The notes under the pieces are model-generated. The model saw only the letters and a list, made by a program, of their open reading frames with translations. It was not told the origin of the DNA and ran no database searches. The position numbers and the translations under genes are program-made. From assembly GCA_963663005.2 (NCBI GenBank), contig CAXXHH010000017.1, forward strand, positions 1 through 64,000: DNA of 64,000 nucleotides. Reading direction: 5' to 3'. The stretch is from CAINVV01 sp963663005 (lineage in GTDB: Bacteria; Bacteroidota; Bacteroidia; Bacteroidales; Prolixibacteraceae). This document shows, in pieces, positions 40,433-48,522 of this stretch (the stretch's first letter is position 1; every line of letters starts with the position of its first letter).

Positions 40433-41758
40433 ATGACAACGCCAAAAGAAAAGCCTGTAGTAAATATCTTCTGGATGAGGAGGGATCTGCGTTTGGACGA
40501 TAATACTGCTCTGTATCATGCCCTAAAGACCCGTGAAAACGTTTTGCCTTTGTTCATTTTCAATTCTGATATTTTGCGCAGATTGGTTAATGTTTCAGAT
40601 TATAGAGTCAATTTCATTTATGATACGTTGCTGAAACTAAAAAGTGATCTTGAAAAAATTGGTTCTACAATGATTATAGGCCACGGACGGCCGCTGGATA
40701 TTTTCAAGGGTTTGATTGAGAAATACCACATTTGTAGTGTCTACTGCAATCGGGATTATGAACCGTATACCAATTTTCGGGATATGGAAGTCGAACGGTT
40801 TCTGAAAATGAACCGTACCGACTTCATTACGTACAAGGATCACGTTTTGTTTGAGAAAGAGGAATTGGTTAAAAAGGATGGTAAGCCGTATACCGTGTTT
40901 ACTCCATATAAAAATTGCTTTCTTGAAAAGCTTAACATTGAAACCGTCCGCGCAAATAAAACGTCCCTTTATTATCACAATTTCATTCGGACGAAATCGT
41001 TGCCAATACCGACATTGGAATCCATGGGTTTTTCGAAAGTTAATCTGACTTTTCCACCGAAATCTCTTCCTCAGAATCTATTGGAAAATTATCAAAAGGA
41101 TCGTGACTTTCCGGCAAAAAATGGCACTTCCAGGTTAAGCCTTCACTTGAGGTACGGCACTGTAAGTATCAGAAAAATAACAGCTTTAGCTATGCTGCAT
41201 TCAGAGACTTTTCTGTCCGAGCTGATTTGGCGAAATTTTTATAGCCAGATCCTGTGGTTTTTCCCTCATGTTACTACCCGCGCATTTAAACCGGCTTACG
41301 ATAATATTCGATGGGAAAACAATCAGGAACAATTTCATGCATGGTGCAATGGATTGACAGGGTACCCTTTGGTTGATGCCGGAATGAGGGAATTAAATCA
41401 AACCGGATTCATGCATAATCGCGTGCGAATGGTTGCGGCAAGCTTTTTATGCAAGGATCTTCTCATCGATTGGAGATGGGGTGAGACCTATTTTGCAAGT
41501 AAATTGAATGACTATGATCTTGCATCAAACAATGGAGGATGGCAGTGGGCATCTGGTTCTGGTTGTGATGCGGTTCCGTATTTCAGGATATTCAGTCCGG
41601 ACTTACAGACTCAAAGATTCGATCCCGATTTGACCTATATAAAAAATTGGATTCCGGAATTCGGCACTGACCAATACCCTGAGCGAATTATTGAACATAC
41701 ATTTGCCCGCGACAGAGCTATTGCCAGATACAAAGAGGGATTGGCAGACTTTATCTAG
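40433..41758 (+). CDS. phrB: deoxyribodipyrimidine photo-lyase
   Basis: Light-driven repair of UV pyrimidine dimers. 441 residues of the class I photolyase/cryptochrome family. N-terminal antenna domain begins IFWMRRDLRLDDNTALYHAL. The FAD domain carries SRLSLHLRYGTVSIRKI, ELIWRNFYSQILWFFPHVTT, TGYPLVDAGMRELNQTGFMH, NRVRMVAASFLCKDLLIDWR and DYDLASNNGGWQWASGSGCD, including the tryptophans of the electron-transfer chain. Cryptochrome activity cannot be excluded by sequence. It overlaps the convergent nuclease gene by 4 bases. Confidence 0.94.
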   Translation: MTTPKEKPVVNIFWMRRDLRLDDNTALYHALKTRENVLPLFIFNSDILRRLVNVSDYRVNFIYDTLLKLKSDLEKIGSTMIIGHGRPLDIFKGLIEKYHICSVYCNRDYEPYTNFRDMEVERFLKMNRTDFITYKDHVLFEKEELVKKDGKPYTVFTPYKNCFLEKLNIETVRANKTSLYYHNFIRTKSLPIPTLESMGFSKVNLTFPPKSLPQNLLENYQKDRDFPAKNGTSRLSLHLRYGTVSIRKITALAMLHSETFLSELIWRNFYSQILWFFPHVTTRAFKPAYDNIRWENNQEQFHAWCNGLTGYPLVDAGMRELNQTGFMHNRVRMVAASFLCKDLLIDWRWGETYFASKLNDYDLASNNGGWQWASGSGCDAVPYFRIFSPDLQTQRFDPDLTYIKNWIPEFGTDQYPERIIEHTFARDRAIARYKEGLADFI

Positions 41759-43107
41759 AACTCAATAATCCTGATGTATCTGTGATTTTTTTTCAGATAA
41801 CCTTTGATGATATTCCGGGTATCCCAATTGTCTTTCCGAGGGCGAATACAATCATGTAGCATATCGTAGTCGGCATTCGACGCATCACTCGAAATATATC
41901 CGTATCCAATGTATTTGCCATTAGCTATTTTGACTACGGCCAATTCATCGGTGTTTTTCCCTTTCTCAAGAATAAAAAAATTAGGGGAATGGAATAACCA
42001 GGGTTCGATTACCTGCTGAACACGTCTATTGTATGTTTCAGGTAGTTCCTTCTCTTCGCAGGCTCCAAGACAAACGCCAAGACCAGAGTTGAAACAACTG
42101 GAAGCCCGGCCATCCAAATGGCATAATTTCTTACACAACGAATGATTTTCAGCTTTAGTATGAAGATAATCAACCGCTTCCTGATAAAAACTGAATGAAG
42201 TTAACGGAATATCTTCTTCCTCAATTTTTCTTACCTGAAGATTCAAATAGCCTTTGTCGTCTTCGAATGAAAATATTCCAAAATTATTTGCTGATCTCCG
42301 AAGCAATCTATTAAAATGAGGCCGGTGAATCTTGATTTCTTCACATTCCAATAGAAGCGCAATGAGTTCACTTCCTGTCACTTCATGATTAACAGAGGCA
42401 ATACGCTCACTTAATTCCATCGCTTTCTTCGTCACCCGATTATTTAAATGAGAAATTATTCGCTGATGGATGTTTTTACTCTTTCCGATGTAAATCAAAT
42501 TACCCTTCGTGTCGAACAGATAATATACTCCACAAGCACCAGGTATTGAGGCAATTATTTCCTCCGAGAGGTTTCCCTTGCGGGAGGAGAACAAATCATG
42601 GTCGACAGTTTCGTTAAGTTTGAGGATTTTCTCGAACAATTTAACGGTAGCCAGAGCATCACCACCAGCCCGATGCCTTCCTTCGATCACAATATTCAGA
42701 TCGTGACAGATATTGCCAAGAGAGTAGGAGCGAAGTCCTGGAATCATCTTCCGGCTAAGACTGACGGTGCACATCGTTTTTCGCTTATAATCATATCCCA
42801 GACGTTTAAACTCCTCACGGACAAAAGAGTAGTCAAACGCGGCATTGTGAGCAACAAAGGTCGTGTTTGCAGTAATTTCCACAATCTTCTTTGCAATCTC
42901 ATAGAATTTAGGAGCCGACTCCACCATTTCATTGGTGATACCGGTAAGTTTGGTGATATTCCAGGGAATGTTGCATTCAGGATTTACCAGTGAACAAAAC
43001 GAGTCAATGATGGTTGAACCATTAAAGATGTACACCGCAATCTCAGTAATTTTGCCGTTATGGGGAGAACTCCCTGTCGTTTCAACATCTATGATTGCGT
43101 AGTTCAT
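41755..43107 (-). CDS. exonuclease (DnaQ-like) fused to UvrC-type GIY-YIG nuclease
   Basis: 450 residues from ATG 43107 (MNYAIIDVETTGSSPHNGKI). The first 170 residues are a DEDDh 3'-5' exonuclease: the DxE in AIIDVETTG, HNAAFDYSFVREEF and HRAGGDALATVKLF (His and Asp). From about 195 a GIY-YIG domain follows: GACGVYYLFDTKGNLIYIGK and SKNIHQRIISHLNNRVTKKA. The layout is that of DnaQ-GIY fusions related to Cho/UvrC, which may cut DNA at lesions. No UvrC helix-hairpin-helix end is seen. The C-terminus overlaps convergent photolyase, so two DNA-repair genes face each other. Confidence 0.9.
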   Translation of the reverse strand: MNYAIIDVETTGSSPHNGKITEIAVYIFNGSTIIDSFCSLVNPECNIPWNITKLTGITNEMVESAPKFYEIAKKIVEITANTTFVAHNAAFDYSFVREEFKRLGYDYKRKTMCTVSLSRKMIPGLRSYSLGNICHDLNIVIEGRHRAGGDALATVKLFEKILKLNETVDHDLFSSRKGNLSEEIIASIPGACGVYYLFDTKGNLIYIGKSKNIHQRIISHLNNRVTKKAMELSERIASVNHEVTGSELIALLLECEEIKIHRPHFNRLLRRSANNFGIFSFEDDKGYLNLQVRKIEEEDIPLTSFSFYQEAVDYLHTKAENHSLCKKLCHLDGRASSCFNSGLGVCLGACEEKELPETYNRRVQQVIEPWLFHSPNFFILEKGKNTDELAVVKIANGKYIGYGYISSDASNADYDMLHDCIRPRKDNWDTRNIIKGYLKKNHRYIRIIEF

Positions 43108-43237
43108 TTTGACAAAATTATTTTTTAATTGCGGATACGTAATAATCCTCAATTAAAAAATGAAGCAAAATCTGAATATTATCGACGAAAATGCCGATCA
43201 TTTTTCAGTAGCCCAATCTGGTTCATAAGATTATTGC

Positions 43238-43245
43238 TACATTTG
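43238..43245 (+). promoter_or_regulatory. -7 element of the tRNA-Arg promoter
   Basis: TACATTTG fits TAnnTTTG, 14 bases before the tRNA. The -33 element is not clear. Confidence 0.5.
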
Positions 43246-43258
43246 CACCTCGTTAAAC

Positions 43259-43329
43259 GGCCCTATAGTTTAATGGATAGAATGGAGGATTCCGGTTCCT
43301 TTGATCTGGGTTCGAATCCCGGTAGGGTC
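43259..43329 (+). tRNA. tRNA-Arg (anticodon CCG), integration site
   Basis: Acceptor GGCCCTA / TAGGGTC, D-arm GTTTAATGGATAGAAT, anticodon arm GAGGATTCCGGTTCCTT with loop TTCCGGT and anticodon CCG, T-arm CTGGGTTCGAATCCCGG. Its last 13 bases are the left half of the att repeat of the element downstream. Its natural terminator is no longer next to it. Confidence 0.93.
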
Positions 43330-43333
43330 ACTT
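43317..43333 (+). repeat. attL of the tRNA-Arg element
   Basis: TCCCGGTAGGGTCACTT, spanning the last 13 bases of tRNA-Arg plus four. An identical 17-base copy is at 48681-48697. Confidence 0.9.
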
Positions 43334-43375
43334 TTACCTATTTAATCAATTGATTTACAGGGGTATTTTTTTAAC

Positions 43376-43397
43376 TACACACAAAAATACACACAAA
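43376..43397 (+). repeat. left arm repeats TACACACAAA (two direct copies)
   Basis: TACACACAAA at 43376-43385 and 43388-43397, 12 bases apart, 43 bases inside attL. The same motif occurs as an inverted pair near attR (48523-48554). This arrangement suggests arm-type integrase or excisionase sites. Confidence 0.65.
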
Positions 43398-43632
43398 TAG
43401 AGCTATTTTACCGCCTTGTTTAGAATGATTCTACCATTAACAGACTGTTTGCAGGGTCTTATTACAAGTAAGACTAAAACAAAAATAAGATAGTTTGATT
43501 CTTTGTCTTTCGGCATTCCGTTGCAGATAATCACTATATTTAATTAGTCTAATTATAAATAGAACGGTGCGTCCTGTCGGTTAAAATTACAAAATATTTT
43601 GGTGCTGAAAAGAGAGCATAAGACTCTACTAT
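43398..43632. other. non-coding left end of the element
   Basis: I see no gene here. The stretch is A/T-rich and runs from the arm repeats to the terminator of the last gene. Confidence 0.6.
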
Positions 43633-43664
43633 AAAAAAACCGCCTCAACTTTCATTGAAACGGT
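43633..43664 (-). terminator. terminator of the element's gene string
   Basis: On the minus strand ACCGTTTCAA / TTGAGGCGGT (two G-T pairs), loop TGAAAG, followed by TTTTTT. It lies 41 bases after the stop of the last gene. Confidence 0.8.
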
Positions 43665-43704
43665 CTATTTATTTAGCTCGTAAACTCTTTTTAAGCTCTA
43701 TTTT

Positions 43705-44325
43705 TCAAATTACTGCAGCAAACTTTTGAAAACCCTGTTTAGTGAGCTGTATGCCTTTCTCTGAAATATGGTATATCCCGGCTATTTTACTAAAAAAATA
43801 ATCACCTGCCGCCAATGTTATAGGATTTAAAGATACAATATTCAGTTTCTCATTAAGCTTATTCAATTGATCTGCGAGTTTGTTTAACTCATCGTAAAGC
43901 TCCAAAACATTTGGATCATCGCTGTAATACCTGTATTTTTCATCTGCGTACCGGAAGAGACGCTCTTCATTCACTGTTACCTCATCATCAAAATTAAAAA
44001 GTGAAAGATGGTCTTTCCTTTCAATAAGTTCAATTAGGTGCAATATAGACGGGTCAAAACGCGGCAAAGTCACCCCCTCTATAATTTTTTCTTTATTGTT
44101 TTTCAATAGGGTATTGGGATCAACATCCGGGATTCTGCTTATGATTATATCATAAATCACCTTTCCGGGATTTAGGGTAAAACTTTGCACTATCTCATAA
44201 TTAAGCTTTCCTAATCGGTTCTCTTTCCAAAAATCGTTTAACTGATTTAAGACCTTCGCTTCCGATTTAATCGAATAAGTTTCATTCTCAATGTTTTGTG
44301 TGTTCTCAAAAAGTAATTTTTTCAT
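43705..44325 (-). CDS. element protein of unknown function (206 aa)
   Basis: I do not recognise this family. The protein is soluble, acidic to neutral, without signal peptide or membrane helix. It has a likely coiled coil at residues 135-165 (LYDELNKLADQLNKLNEKLN) and a C-terminal segment IYHISEKGIQLTKQGFQKFA that resembles a winged-helix wing or a transcription-factor tail (ISEKGIQLTKQG). Last gene of the element's leftward string, 12 bases after the 117-aa gene. Role could be regulatory or structural; the evidence is thin. Confidence 0.75.
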   Translation of the reverse strand: MKKLLFENTQNIENETYSIKSEAKVLNQLNDFWKENRLGKLNYEIVQSFTLNPGKVIYDIIISRIPDVDPNTLLKNNKEKIIEGVTLPRFDPSILHLIELIERKDHLSLFNFDDEVTVNEERLFRYADEKYRYYSDDPNVLELYDELNKLADQLNKLNEKLNIVSLNPITLAAGDYFFSKIAGIYHISEKGIQLTKQGFQKFAAVI

Positions 44326-44336
44326 AGCTTTAATTT

Positions 44337-44690
44337 TTATTCGTTTAACTTAAACCCTTCATTTTTCATCGCTTTGGCAAGTATCCCGCTTTGCTCTGAT
44401 AAAGGAATATTGTTGTTTTCAAAATATAATTCCATTTCACTTCTTTTACTGAATGTTTCGCCTTCTGTTTTTACCGTTCCGAAACGTTCAATATAAGTCT
44501 TAATATGATCCTCTACACGTACATCGTTAAGTTTCCGATCCTTTGTGAATAGGCCTGCATCTGTCATAAATACCTCATTTTCTCCCATGTATAATATACG
44601 TGCCTGGGATCTGGTCAATCCGTTTGCGAGTTTATCCGGCATCATTGATTCAATAGCCTGCTGGATTTTAATTTCATTGTCTGTCTGCAT
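44337..44690 (-). CDS. element protein of unknown function (117 aa)
   Basis: Small soluble protein, not recognised. Segments: ESMMPDKLANGLTRSQARIL, YMGENEVFMTDAGLFTKDRK and RSEMELYFENNNIPLSEQSG. Mostly helical at both ends with a short beta region between; no cysteine pairs or metal site. It lies 11 bases after the 95-aa gene and 12 before the 206-aa gene, so it belongs to one transcript with them. Confidence 0.72.
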   Translation of the reverse strand: MQTDNEIKIQQAIESMMPDKLANGLTRSQARILYMGENEVFMTDAGLFTKDRKLNDVRVEDHIKTYIERFGTVKTEGETFSKRSEMELYFENNNIPLSEQSGILAKAMKNEGFKLNE

Positions 44691-44701
44691 TTTGTAAAGT
44701 G

Positions 44702-44989
44702 TTAATTATTAATAAATTCCTTATATTCGGGATATATACCCGTCTCATCAATTTCTTTAATCTGCTCTTGTGTCATCCCTGCAACGCTTACAAACAAAAT
44801 TGAGTCAGGAAGATACTTTTCCCTTTCTTCAATGGTTACCATTTCATGACTATCTGCTGTAAAAAAACAGTCGCCGGGACGCTTCCAATCCCTAAACAGA
44901 ATTTTGTACTTTTCCGGGTTTAGTGCAAATCTGGCAGGCATCCCGTTTTTAATGTCCTCAATGGCCTTTATTTTTTCATCTCTGTTCAT
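44702..44989 (-). CDS. element protein of unknown function (95 aa)
   Basis: Small soluble protein, not recognised. Visible: MNRDEKIKAIEDIKNGMPAR, RDWKRPGDCFFTADSHEMVT and SVAGMTQEQIKEIDETGIYP. Its start overlaps the stop of the DUF5681-like gene by 4 bases, so their translation is coupled and the two products may act together. Confidence 0.75.
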   Translation of the reverse strand: MNRDEKIKAIEDIKNGMPARFALNPEKYKILFRDWKRPGDCFFTADSHEMVTIEEREKYLPDSILFVSVAGMTQEQIKEIDETGIYPEYKEFINN

Positions 44990-45276
44990 ATTGTTGCTGT
45001 TTTTAGTTCATTAATAATTAAGTCTAACTGATCGTCAGATAATCGCTCCATGTTTCCGATTAGTTCGGTAGTCTGTAACTTTGGAAGTGAGTATTGAAGT
45101 AACTTTTCAAATATCAATACCCTTTTTTCTGGTGGCAGTCCTTTGAAGTCATTTTCTATTTGATCCCAATTTTGATTTAAGAAGTCACTTATTCGGCTCC
45201 TTAAGTCTGCTGTCATTTTGTTGGGTGCTCCTTTTGGCCTTCCGTTAGGGTTGTTTACTGTTCCTCTTTGTGGCAT
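44986..45276 (-). CDS. DUF5681-like small protein
   Basis: 96 residues. The N-terminus GTVNNPNGRPKGAPNKMTAD carries the NPNGRPKGxxN signature of DUF5681-like proteins, common in phages and mobile elements and sometimes encoded near terminase genes. The rest is helical (ISDFLNQNWDQIENDFKGLP, RVLIFEKLLQYSLPKLQTTE) and ends with DQLDLIINELK. A DNA-binding role, possibly small-terminase-like, is an inference. It is the first gene after the repeat block at 45353-45482 and is co-translated with the 95-aa gene. Confidence 0.75.
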   Translation of the reverse strand: MPQRGTVNNPNGRPKGAPNKMTADLRSRISDFLNQNWDQIENDFKGLPPEKRVLIFEKLLQYSLPKLQTTELIGNMERLSDDQLDLIINELKTATI

Positions 45277-45352
45277 AGTGTTATTATTTATTATTTGTTT
45301 GATAAATTATTCGGTTTGATTTTTTTTTAAATCGAACACATAATATAATTCC

Positions 45353-45380
45353 TTTCTAAAAGTTCTTTCTAAAAGTTCTT
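45353..45380 (+). repeat. 13-base tandem repeat TTTCTAAAAGTTC
   Basis: Two full direct units, TTTCTAAAAGTTC twice, followed by TTTATATAAT. A/T-rich, next to the GGTCGTG repeats and upstream of the DUF5681-like gene. Confidence 0.6.
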
Positions 45381-45395
45381 TATATAATATCTTTA

Positions 45396-45482
45396 TATAG
45401 GTCGTGTAAATGTTTGAAGTAATAAAAGAGTAAAAAAACAAATGTCAAAAAGTCCTTATTATAGGTCGTGTAATGGTCGTGT
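45396..45482 (+). repeat. iteron-like repeats TATAGGTCGTGTAA
   Basis: TATAGGTCGTGTAA occurs identically at 45396-45409 and 45460-45473, and a third partial copy GGTCGTGT at 45475-45482. The first two are 64 bases apart. They fill the only gap in the left gene string and lie just past the stop of the 230-aa gene. Candidate operator or replication origin. Confidence 0.65.
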
Positions 45483-46175
45483 TCACGATGAGTTATTTAA
45501 TTTCTTCAATACCTGACTGACAATCTCCCTTTCATGCTGTCGGTACTGACTATCTTTTGTTGATTTGCGCCGCTTTTCGGCTTCCGTTATCAACGCTGGC
45601 AACTCCAAAGTGAACGATACATAAAAACCACGTGTGTAACGGCTGTATGTTACAAGGTTCCAATCTTCACGAAGTGCATTTTTTATCTTTCCGGTTTGAT
45701 ATTCGTTTGCGTATTTCTTCACGTTATCGGATAGCTCATTAACTTCTTTCATCGCTTTGCTGTTACCGCTCATTCGTGCCCACAAATAGGCATTATTCAT
45801 CTTACAATAAGGCTTTGTACCAATTATAGATTTAATGGCTAAAAATGCCGTTAAACAGGCTATTTCAAAATCTGATTTGTGATTCTTATAAAAGTCCCAA
45901 TAAATCGAAGTGTTTAAACCGACTTTGGGGCTGTCGGTCGGTATGCTGTCAAATAGTTCTTTTCCTCGCTTGAATGACTGGCTAACATTGCCTAAATTAA
46001 CATTAAAGTATTTCGATGAAGACTTAAAGAGGTCTATTTTTGTTGCATCCAATTCTAACTTTAACGAATGAGAATACAAAAAATAGTCAAGTGCGTCACT
46101 TAACACTTTTTGTTTATCCTTAAAAATCCCTTCCAATAGTTTCACCGGAAAGTTAAAATATTGGGCTTCGCTCAT
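45483..46175 (-). CDS. element protein of unknown function (230 aa)
   Basis: Not recognised. Soluble, no signal peptide. The N-terminal half reads FNFPVKLLEGIFKDKQKVLS and ALDYFLYSHSLKLELD; the middle has IYWDFYKNHKSDFEIACLTA and FLAIKSIIGTKPYCKMNNAY, which could be a winged helix as in small replication initiators; the C-terminus is basic (ITEAEKRRKSTKDSQYRQHE). It is co-translated with the upstream nuclease gene (4-base overlap) and stands beside the repeat block. A role in binding those repeats, for replication or control, is a guess. Confidence 0.75.
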   Translation of the reverse strand: MSEAQYFNFPVKLLEGIFKDKQKVLSDALDYFLYSHSLKLELDATKIDLFKSSSKYFNVNLGNVSQSFKRGKELFDSIPTDSPKVGLNTSIYWDFYKNHKSDFEIACLTAFLAIKSIIGTKPYCKMNNAYLWARMSGNSKAMKEVNELSDNVKKYANEYQTGKIKNALREDWNLVTYSRYTRGFYVSFTLELPALITEAEKRRKSTKDSQYRQHEREIVSQVLKKLNNSS

Positions 46176-46717
46176 GGCTTAAACATTTGTTCATACCATT
46201 GTACAAACGTCTCAAATGTCCGGGCTATGTAGTACACGCCAAAGGAAGAAACAACCTGCTTTTCGTAATTCTTTTGAGCTTGTGACTGTCTGTCGTTTCC
46301 GATTTTTACCTCCACGTAAACGGCACGGCCTTTAACGCAACAATGGATATCTGCACTTCCATTCATTCCGGTGCCTGGGATCCATTCAATCGATCCTATT
46401 TGCCTTGTATGTCCTAATGTATCGGTGAATGTTTGCGTTCTGTCTATTGGTCTCCCGGTCGTGCTGATTCTTTCAGCATTTCCGCCCTTTAATCGAATGT
46501 ACGCAATGATAGACCGGGTTAAATTATTTGCCGTGTCATCTCTGAAGGTGTCAGCAACTAAATACTGATTAGATGGGTACCTCAACCGTTTCAGCTCAAA
46601 AAACTGCTTTTCAAGCTCTTTGAGTTCCTGGCATTTTTTGTAACGTGGTTTTTTATCTTTATCTTTGGTTCGTCCTTTCCCAAAAGAACTAATACCCGGA
46701 ATAGAATGTACTTTCAT
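46172..46717 (-). CDS. PD-(D/E)XK nuclease, VRR-NUC-like
   Basis: 181 residues. The basic N-terminus (GRTKDKDKKPRYKKCQELKE) may bind DNA. The catalytic core is GSADIHCCVKGRAVYVEVKI, containing the Asp and E-x-K of the PD-(D/E)XK fold, followed by GNDRQSQAQKNYEKQVVSSF with the conserved Gln, as in VRR-NUC and Holliday-junction resolvase relatives. Overlaps both neighbours by 4 bases. In an element without replication enzymes it could process replication or packaging intermediates; that role is inferred. Confidence 0.82.
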   Translation of the reverse strand: MKVHSIPGISSFGKGRTKDKDKKPRYKKCQELKELEKQFFELKRLRYPSNQYLVADTFRDDTANNLTRSIIAYIRLKGGNAERISTTGRPIDRTQTFTDTLGHTRQIGSIEWIPGTGMNGSADIHCCVKGRAVYVEVKIGNDRQSQAQKNYEKQVVSSFGVYYIARTFETFVQWYEQMFKP

Positions 46718-47013
46718 TTTTTCCGGGTTTTTCTTGTTTGATCCATTGCGTTCAGGACATCAACCGTATCAAATAATATGGTGCGCCCAATTTGTCTGCA
46801 CGGGATCCATCCGCTCTTCTTATAAGCGTGTGCGGTGGGTGTTGAACATCCGATAAATTCAGCGAGTTCCCGGATAGAGTGCAATGTTCGCCGTTCCGGT
46901 GGTGGTGTCTGTTGAATGACTTCCGGGGCTTTCTGTGGTGTGGTGTGAAACAGTTCTTTGAATTGCCCAACTGTCAAGGCTGCAATAGGTGTGCTGTCAT
47001 TAATTACGTACAT
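46714..47013 (-). CDS. DUF3853-like helix-turn-helix protein (excisionase-like)
   Basis: 99 residues. The C-terminal half is a MerR/excisionase-type helix-turn-helix: IRELAEFIGCSTPTAHAYKK followed by SGWIPCRQIGRTILFDTVDV. The N-terminus (AALTVGQFKELF) matches the DUF3853 proteins common in Bacteroides mobile elements. First gene after the 47,014-47,244 gap, which holds two perfect palindromes. Probable role: directionality factor or regulator of the element. Confidence 0.82.
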   Translation of the reverse strand: MYVINDSTPIAALTVGQFKELFHTTPQKAPEVIQQTPPPERRTLHSIRELAEFIGCSTPTAHAYKKSGWIPCRQIGRTILFDTVDVLNAMDQTRKTRKK

Positions 47014-47112
47014 GGCAAAAACGAATTAAAATGAATTAATTCACCGCTTTCGTTTTTCTTTTCCTTTGCCCGGCGGTCTCTAATCGTATCTTGTTAGAGT
47101 GCCATGTTTTTA

Positions 47113-47149
47113 TTGAACGAGTGTTCAACCGACAAAACCATTCGTTTTG
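47113..47149. promoter_or_regulatory. two adjacent operator-like palindromes
   Basis: TTGAAC-GAGT-GTTCAA at 47113-47128, and CAAAAC-CATTC-GTTTTG at 47133-47149, four bases apart. Both are perfect six-base inverted repeats. They lie between the integrase stop and the DUF3853 gene start, about 100 bases upstream of the latter. The rest of 47,014-47,244 shows nothing else clear. Confidence 0.6.
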
Positions 47150-47244
47150 GTGTCTGTTAGCAAAATTATAAAAATTCTAGATGTTCTTTAACATGTTTGC
47201 GCAACTATTTTATTGTACTTAACTCAATTTATAATGATTCTACT

Positions 47245-48513
47245 TTATTCAATCGCTTTCATTGCTTCTTTTTGATCCTCTTTATCTATGTTGTAATACC
47301 TGCTAAAAGCTCTTGAATTTTCAGCGTGTCCGGACATTGAAGCAATAGTTTCATTCTTTATTCCTTTGCGGTGTAAACCGCCTACAAATACCCTACGTGC
47401 CATGTGTGAACTGGCTACATCTGCAATTGACTTCTGCACGTTCATTCGGGTTTTGGGGTCTGCTACTGTTACCATTCTTGTCAGTTTTACGCTGTCAAGT
47501 TTGAACAGGTCTTTGATATACTCATTGTATTTTTGATCTGAAATAAACGGCAGGATCTGACCGTCCTGCAGGTCGTATTTTGCTAAGATTGCTTTTGCTT
47601 TCTCTGTCAATGGAATTCTTGCTACTCTTGTTTTGTCATCCCTTGTCTTGGAAGCAATGTATTCAATACAGCCATCAATGATATTTGATTTTTTCAGCTT
47701 GGTTAAATCTCCAACACGGCACCCAATTAAACATTGAAATACGAAGATATCCCGTACCCTTGCGAGTGTTTCATCATCAATTTTAGCATTGTAAAGGATG
47801 TCGCGCTCTTCAACTGTGATAAAAACAGGATCCCCGAACGTTTCAGCCCCAATTGAGAACTTTTTAAACGGATAGTTAGTTGTCCAGTCGTGTCCAATTG
47901 CATAGCCTAAAAACGCCCGTAAACGTCTCAATTCAGATATACAGGTATTTTTGCCTAAATTACATTTGTTAATTAGGTGGTTTTGAAAGTCGGTTAAATA
48001 TTGAACGTCCAAATTATCAAAGGTGGTGCCGGGATTAAATTTTTTTACTTTTTTGCGGGTAACTTTGAGGTGTTTTTTTCTGCCGTCACTTAGAGGTGCA
48101 TCCCTTATATATTGGTCGAATCTGTTGAAGAATCCAACCGTTTCCGGGGTCGGTTCCTGTTCCTTTTTTTCCTCTTTGCCTAATTTTGTTTTGAGGTCAT
48201 TACGGAGCTGTTCCGGGGTCGGGTTTACATTTGTGGCATCGTATAATTTAAAGAGTGAATCAATAGTTACTTTGATTTCATCTAAATCACTGTTGAACTT
48301 TGATGAAGTGGATCCATCCGGTGCAATTTGGTTTTTTTTCAGTCGGCTTGTCTCAATATCCCATTGGCTTTTTTTAGGGTCGTCGGCAATGTTGCATCTT
48401 TTGCCTGTGTAGTATTCCATTCTGTTTGAAGGATATGTAACACTCAAACGAACAGGAACGTTTTCAATTTTGCCGTTTCTTCTTTCTGGATAGAACTTTA
48501 CAGAGTATTTCAT
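47245..48513 (-). CDS. tyrosine recombinase/integrase
   Basis: 422 residues, catalyses integration and excision at tRNA-Arg. N-terminal arm-binding region begins MKYSVKFYPERRNGKIENVP. A core-binding SAM-like domain spans about 140-225 (FDNLDVQYLTDFQNHLINKC). Catalytic residues: Arg in LIGCRVGDLTKLKKSN, His-x2-Arg in SSHMARRVFVGGLH, and the GH ... Tyr of MSGHAENSRAFSRYYNID. It is the typical Bacteroidetes integrase. The start codon faces the right end, 168 bases from attR. Confidence 0.95.
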   Translation of the reverse strand: MKYSVKFYPERRNGKIENVPVRLSVTYPSNRMEYYTGKRCNIADDPKKSQWDIETSRLKKNQIAPDGSTSSKFNSDLDEIKVTIDSLFKLYDATNVNPTPEQLRNDLKTKLGKEEKKEQEPTPETVGFFNRFDQYIRDAPLSDGRKKHLKVTRKKVKKFNPGTTFDNLDVQYLTDFQNHLINKCNLGKNTCISELRRLRAFLGYAIGHDWTTNYPFKKFSIGAETFGDPVFITVEERDILYNAKIDDETLARVRDIFVFQCLIGCRVGDLTKLKKSNIIDGCIEYIASKTRDDKTRVARIPLTEKAKAILAKYDLQDGQILPFISDQKYNEYIKDLFKLDSVKLTRMVTVADPKTRMNVQKSIADVASSHMARRVFVGGLHRKGIKNETIASMSGHAENSRAFSRYYNIDKEDQKEAMKAIE

Positions 48514-48522
48514 GTTTTTAAC

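Noticed and set aside
43705..45276. Toxin-antitoxin pair in the small element
   Set aside because: No RelE, HicA, PIN, Fic or similar toxin motif could be seen, and none of the small proteins has a typical antitoxin layout.
45353..45482. Possible CRISPR array
   Set aside because: Repeats are 8-14 bases, only two or three copies, spacers of unequal length, and no cas gene is present.
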